Assembly: GCA_036393335.1 (NCBI GenBank)
Contig: DASWHD010000101.1
Location: forward strand, 1 to 9,670
DNA: 9,670 bases
Source of the DNA: DASWHD01 sp036393335
Lineage (GTDB): Bacteria; CG2-30-53-67; CG2-30-70-394
Direction: 5' to 3'
Positions 6,696 through 9,670 of this stretch are shown piece by piece. Position 1 is the first letter of the stretch. Each line of letters begins with the position of its first letter. The position numbers and the translations under genes are program-made. The notes under the pieces were generated by a model. It was not told the DNA's origin. It did not search any database and saw only the letters and a program-made list of their open reading frames with translations.

Positions 6696-6923
6696 CCTGC
6701 ATTTCTCACCATGAATCTGCTGCGCCTGCGCAACCACCCGCATCTCCTGGCTGGGTCCTCGTCCGAGTCCTCGCCAGGGGTAGGAGCCGGTTTCACCGGC
6801 GATCCGCGCAACAGGCCCTGCGGGCCTGGGTCGCCGAAGGGATTCGGCTCCTACCGCGGGCCGGCCAGGATCTAGGCCATTTGCGCGCGCTCGCCACGAT
6901 CCCTGGTGAGAAGTGCGGGCTAG
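6692..6923. mobile_element. MITE-like element, copy 2, with terminal inverted repeats
   Basis: This second copy, about 232 bp long, has the same orientation as copy 1. Its left end is GCATTTCTCACCATG (6699-6713) and its right end CCTGGTGAGAAGTGC (6902-6916), complementary at 13 of 15 positions. It is flanked by CTAG on both sides (6692-6695 and 6920-6923), which fits a 4-bp target duplication. Inside is a REPIN-like unit (6780-6854). Relative to copy 1 it lacks the 20-bp palindrome and has a small internal duplication of GTCCTCG (around 6756-6773). The left TAG (6693-6695) is the stop codon of the PuuD-like gene. It contains no ORF of its own and fills most of the 313-bp gap before the outer-membrane gene; the rest of that gap holds an intrinsic terminator. 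Confidence 0.75.
6780..6854. repeat. REPIN-like inverted REP pair in copy 2
   Basis: The left REP begins GTAGGAGCC and folds as GCCGGT-ttc-ACCGGC; the right REP ends GGCTCCTAC and folds as GCCGAA-ggga-TTCGGC. Between them lies a third perfect hairpin, CAGGCCC-tgc-GGGCCTG (6812-6828). The outer arms pair over GTAGGAGCC, so the whole unit can adopt a three-armed cloverleaf. Copy 1 has the two REPs but a different, unstructured centre. Confidence 0.65.
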
Positions 6924-6950
6924 TACGGTGATCTTTATAGGGCGCACGAG

Positions 6951-6981
6951 AAAGGGCGGGCCACAGGGCCCGCCCTTTTTT
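6951..6981 (+). terminator. strong intrinsic terminator
   Basis: AAAGGGCGGGCC (6951-6962) pairs perfectly with GGCCCGCCCTTT (6967-6978) around the loop ACAG, followed by a run of T residues to 6981. The 12-bp GC-rich stem plus T-tract is a textbook rho-independent terminator for plus-strand transcription, presumably of the PuuD-like gene. The A-run on the left side could give weaker termination on the minus strand. Confidence 0.9.
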
Positions 6982-7008
6982 CGTCGTGCCAAGCGTCCCG
7001 CTCGTCGG

Positions 7009-7980
7009 ATGGCCGTGGAGCACCGCACCTTCCGCCTCGCTCTCCTCGCCGCGCCCCTGACCGTGTTGCTGGGGGCAGTGAACGCCGGCGCCTCGTGCGG
7101 CTCGGCCTTCTGCTCGGTGAACACCGACTGGCAGGCCCTGGGCCTCGGCGTGCAGCGGGGCTGGCGCCTGAAGCTGCAGTACGAGTTCATCGACCAGGAT
7201 CGGCTCCGGGAGGGTGACGACGATGCCTCCGGGGTTGCGACCGAGGCCGACCACGAGGAGCTCCGGACCGTCAACCGCAACTGGCTGGCCACCGCCGACT
7301 ACGGCCTCGACGACCATTGGGGCGTCAACCTCACCGCGCCGTTCGTCAACCGCGACCATTCTCACATCCACGATCCCCTCGGCGAGGGCGAGCTTGAGAC
7401 GTGGCACTTCAGCGATCTCGGCGATCTCCGCCTCCAGGGGCGCTACCAGTCACACCACGGCGCCGGCGGCCAGGTCCTGGCGGGGGTGACCTTTGGCGTG
7501 AAGCTCCCCACCGGCCGCTTCCACGAGACCAACGACGAGGGCGAGGAGGCCGAGCGCACGCTCCAGCCGGGCAGCGGAACGACGGACCTGCTCGTCGGTG
7601 GCTATGCCCTGCTCCGCCTCCCACCGGGCTGGGGCAGCCTGTTTGCCGGGGTCGCGCTGCAGACGCCGATCAACGAACGGGAGGGGTTCCGCCCCGGCAC
7701 CCAGTACCACGCGGACGGCGGCTGGAATTACCCGGTGGGTGGCCGACTCGCCGCGATCCTCCAGGCCGACTGCACCTACCAGACCCGCGACCGAGGCGCC
7801 AACGCGGAGCCCGACGATAGCGGCCTCACCACCCTCTCCGTCAGTCCCGGCGTGAGCCTCGCCCTCACCCCTGGCACGCGCCTCTACACCTTCGTGCAGC
7901 TCCCCGTCTACCGGCACGTCAACGGCGTGCAGCTCACCTACCACGCCGCCTGGGTGGCGGGCTTGAGCGTGACGTTCTAA
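7009..7980 (+). CDS. predicted outer-membrane beta-barrel protein, function unknown
   Basis: This 323-residue protein appears to be an outer-membrane beta-barrel, but I do not recognise a named family. A Sec signal peptide covers about residues 1-28 (hydrophobic core LALLAAPLTVLLGAV, likely cut near NAGA). The residues before Cys30 (GAS) do not make a good lipobox. The mature protein starts with SCGSAFC, where Cys30 and Cys35 could form a disulfide. The rest alternates polar and hydrophobic residues with many glycines and aromatics (GWRLKLQYEFID, NWLATADYGL, GVNLTAPF, LAGVTFGVKLPTG) and ends in Phe (WVAGLSVTF), the usual barrel C-terminal signature. Acidic loops (REGDDDASGVATEADHEE; NDEGEEAE) are probably surface exposed. 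The start at 7009 is set by the signal peptide; the longer open frame reads through the terminator and is unlikely. No Shine-Dalgarno is visible, and the terminator ends 27 bp upstream, so its transcription start is unclear. Confidence 0.75.
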   Translation: MAVEHRTFRLALLAAPLTVLLGAVNAGASCGSAFCSVNTDWQALGLGVQRGWRLKLQYEFIDQDRLREGDDDASGVATEADHEELRTVNRNWLATADYGLDDHWGVNLTAPFVNRDHSHIHDPLGEGELETWHFSDLGDLRLQGRYQSHHGAGGQVLAGVTFGVKLPTGRFHETNDEGEEAERTLQPGSGTTDLLVGGYALLRLPPGWGSLFAGVALQTPINEREGFRPGTQYHADGGWNYPVGGRLAAILQADCTYQTRDRGANAEPDDSGLTTLSVSPGVSLALTPGTRLYTFVQLPVYRHVNGVQLTYHAAWVAGLSVTF

Positions 7981-8021
7981 CCCACGGGCCAAGCGCAGCG
8001 GCGCGATCGAGGCCCGCGGGT
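7980..8021. terminator. hairpin filling the gap between convergent genes
   Basis: CCCACGGGCC (7981-7990) and GGCCCGCGGG (8011-8020) pair at 9 of 10 positions, and A7980 pairs with T8021. The inverted repeat occupies the gap between the barrel gene's stop and the methyltransferase's stop almost exactly. It is symmetric and could end transcripts from both sides, but there is no T-tract, so intrinsic termination is uncertain. Confidence 0.5.
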
Positions 8022-8671
8022 CAGCGCTTCACCCCCACCCATAGGCCGTCGCCCAGGGGGACGATGATGGAGTGGAGGCGGGTCTCTACCGCCATGAGGT
8101 CGTTGAACCGGCGCACGGCATCGACCTCGGGATCGGCGGGATCCGCGGTGAACAGCTCGCCGAACCCGAAGGCGTTGTCCACCAGGATCACCCCGCCAGG
8201 ACGCACGATGCGCAGGCACTCCTCCAGATAGGTCGGGTAGCCCACCTTGTCCGCATCGAGGAAGGCGGCGTCCGCCGAGTGATCCGCCAGGGTGGGCAAT
8301 AGCTCGCGCGCGTCGCCGCGCAGCACCGCGACGCGGCCGGCCACGTCGGAGCGGGCGATCCACTCGGTGGCGAAGTCCGCGTGGCGGCGCGACACCTCGA
8401 TGGTGCGTACCCGGCCGTCGGCGGGCAGGGCGCGGGCCATGGCGATCGCCGACACGCCGGCCAGGGTGCCCACCTCCACCACCTGGCGGGCGCCCATCGC
8501 CGTGAGCAGGATCTGCATGAAGCTCGCCTGCTCCGGGGCGATCCAGATCGCCGGGATCCCCGCCGCCTCGGCCGCCCCCTTCAGCTCGCGAAGAAAGGGG
8601 TCGTCGCGCCGCGTGCGGCTGGCCAGATAGGCGAAGTGGTCGGCGGTGACCAGGGTGGAGGTGGACGACAT
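8021..8671 (-). CDS. class I SAM-dependent O-methyltransferase (family 3, COMT-like)
   Basis: This 216-residue cytoplasmic enzyme should transfer methyl groups from SAM to a hydroxyl, in the metal-dependent catechol/caffeoyl-CoA-like family (PF01596). PEQASFMQILL at 46-56 precedes SAM motif I, VVEVGTLAGVSAIAMA (64-79). RTIEVS (89-94) holds the acidic residue expected to bind SAM ribose. GDARELLP (119-126) and AAFLDADK (135-142) follow, then RPGGVILVDNAFGFG (157-171). Asp139, Asp165 and Asn166 are the predicted divalent-metal ligands. The substrate is unknown. I chose the ATG at 8671 because MSSTSTLVTADHFAYL fits family starts; its Shine-Dalgarno (GAGG, 14 nt upstream) is poor. A GTG at 8839, preceded by GAGGAA, would add 56 low-complexity residues and couple the gene to the upstream stop. 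It is in the same direction as the Mut7-C gene and probably cotranscribed. Confidence 0.87.
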   Translation of the reverse strand: MSSTSTLVTADHFAYLASRTRRDDPFLRELKGAAEAAGIPAIWIAPEQASFMQILLTAMGARQVVEVGTLAGVSAIAMARALPADGRVRTIEVSRRHADFATEWIARSDVAGRVAVLRGDARELLPTLADHSADAAFLDADKVGYPTYLEECLRIVRPGGVILVDNAFGFGELFTADPADPEVDAVRRFNDLMAVETRLHSIIVPLGDGLWVGVKR

Positions 8672-8845
8672 GGGGGCTACGGTAATCCTCGCTTCGCCGG
8701 TAGCCAATCGCCCCTCACCTGCCCGACCCTGCTCGCGCCCGGGCGCAATACCCGCAGCCATCGCACGGAAGAGGTCGATCGTGCGGGGAACACCACCGCT
8801 CTCCCCCTGCGTCTTGGCGTCTCCGCGCGAGCGATTCACGCGCCG

Positions 8846-9595
8846 TCATTCCTCGGCGTCGCGGAGGATGGCGTCCACCAGGCGCCGCATGCGCCGCCAG
8901 TGGCCGCCCCGCCAGTAGACCCGCCCGCACCCTGGGCAGCGGCGCACCTCTTGGTGGGTCGCCCGCACCCACTCCGGGAGGGGTGCTGCAATCGACTCCG
9001 CTGCGACGATCGTGACCTCGGTGTTGCACATCAGACAGCGGCGGAAAGGCTGAACCTGGCGGTTGAGATCGCAGCGCCGCACCACCTCCACCGCCTGTTC
9101 GCACGGTGCCGTCGCGGTGATCAGGTAGGCGCGGTGTAGCTCGCGCCGCGCCACCAGGAGGCGGTCGCGGCTGAGGAGGATGCGGCCCTCCGCCGCGGCG
9201 ATCGCCGCCAGCTCCTCGTCGCCGAAGTCGCTGCGATACGTAGCGTCGAAGCCGAGCAGGCGCAGGTAGCGCGCCAAGCGTCCGAGGTGGACGTCGAGGA
9301 CGAAGCGGGTCTCGCGCAGGGGCCGGCCCGGCAACACCGTCACCGGTCCGACGTCGAGGGCTTCGAAGACCGGATAGAGGGCGATCCGCTCCCCGTCGCG
9401 CACGTGGTAGTCGAAGCCCACCGGCACGCCGTCCGCCAGGGCCAGGTCGATCACCGCCCGCGGCACCGCCAGCGCGTCGACCACCTCCCCGACGGTCGCG
9501 TCCGGAGCCACTTCGCAGGCGAACGTCCGCTTGCGGCGCTCCGGCGCTAGGTAATCGTTGAGCTCCTCGTAGAGGCGCAGGTGGATCGTGACCAT
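8846..9595 (-). CDS. Mut7-C RNase-fold protein with ubiquitin-like N-terminus
   Basis: This 249-residue protein combines an N-terminal ubiquitin-like beta-grasp domain (about 1-90; LRLYEELNDYLAPERR, then DGERIALYPVFEAL) with a Mut7-C domain (about 95-245). Mut7-C is a PIN-like nuclease fold predicted to cut RNA. FVLDVHLGRLARYLRLLGFD (98-117) carries the first acidic residue, Asp101. GDEELAAIA (125-133) and ILLSRDRLL (139-147, with Asp144) supply further likely metal ligands. A zinc ribbon follows with pairs CLMC (187-190) and CPGC (220-223), then WRGGHWRRM. The domain order and length match stand-alone bacterial members (PF14451 plus PF01927). Substrate and biological role are unknown in general. 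The ATG at 9595 fits the family start; its ribosome site is weak. The stop lies about 7 nt before the alternative GTG of the methyltransferase. Confidence 0.88.
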   Translation of the reverse strand: MVTIHLRLYEELNDYLAPERRKRTFACEVAPDATVGEVVDALAVPRAVIDLALADGVPVGFDYHVRDGERIALYPVFEALDVGPVTVLPGRPLRETRFVLDVHLGRLARYLRLLGFDATYRSDFGDEELAAIAAAEGRILLSRDRLLVARRELHRAYLITATAPCEQAVEVVRRCDLNRQVQPFRRCLMCNTEVTIVAAESIAAPLPEWVRATHQEVRRCPGCGRVYWRGGHWRRMRRLVDAILRDAEE

Positions 9596-9670
9596 GGCGA
9601 CGCATTCCGGTGGGTGGAGGCTTCCCGACCCGATGATCCGCTAAGGAAGGCAGGAACGCAGGAATTCTCG

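Noticed and set aside
5919..7292. Long minus-strand open frame (457 codons) opposite the PuuD-like gene
   Set aside because: It spans a membrane-protein gene, the MITE-like element and a terminator, and has no domain; it is a shadow frame.
9596..9670. Right-edge segment upstream of the Mut7-C gene
   Set aside because: It presumably holds the promoter, but I see no convincing -35/-10 pair, coding frame or repeat in the 75 bp available.

Overview
This window looks like a chromosomal segment from a GC-rich, aerobic proteobacterium, most likely a gammaproteobacterium. The inference rests on four things: very high GC with strong third-position GC, an oxygen-dependent HemF, a two-domain PPK2-type polyphosphate:AMP phosphotransferase, and paired GTAGGAGC-type REP hairpins of the kind common in Pseudomonas and relatives. 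No phage, plasmid, CRISPR, defence, tRNA or rRNA gene is visible. Most genes are ordinary housekeeping or accessory genes.

Layout. On the minus strand from the left edge lie a truncated secreted c-type cytochrome (1-397), an NmrA-like NAD(P)-binding protein (486-1436), a FIST-domain sensory protein (1574-2761), the polyphosphate:AMP phosphotransferase (3066-4559) and HemF (4739-5662). A 247-bp divergent region separates hemF from two plus-strand genes: a polytopic membrane protein resembling the membrane domain of PuuD-type urate hydroxylases (5910-6695) and a predicted outer-membrane beta-barrel (7009-7980). A 40-bp gap that is almost entirely one hairpin separates the barrel gene from two minus-strand genes, a family-3 O-methyltransferase (8021-8671) and a Mut7-C/ubiquitin-like RNase-fold protein (8846-9595).

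The most interesting content is non-coding. Two homologous elements of about 220-230 bp (2846-3069 and 6692-6923) each have terminal inverted repeats built on GCATTTCTCACCATG and CTAG-like flanks. Each contains a REPIN-like pair of inverted REP hairpins, and the outer arms are also loosely complementary, so the whole unit could fold into one long branched hairpin. In both cases the outermost TAG of the element is the stop codon of the adjacent gene (ppk2 for copy 1, the PuuD-like gene for copy 2). Copy 1 also carries a 20-bp palindrome exactly absent from copy 2, which suggests a second, smaller mobile palindrome nested in the first. These look like non-autonomous, MITE-like elements that target stop-proximal CTAG sites. 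No transposase is present here.

Functional links between the genes are weak. HemF (heme synthesis) sits divergent from a histidine-containing membrane protein and in the same window as a cytochrome c, so a respiratory or heme theme is possible but unproven. A strong intrinsic terminator lies only 27 bp upstream of the outer-membrane gene's start, which leaves its promoter unexplained. I found no convincing multi-gene undescribed system. The elements are the best lead.
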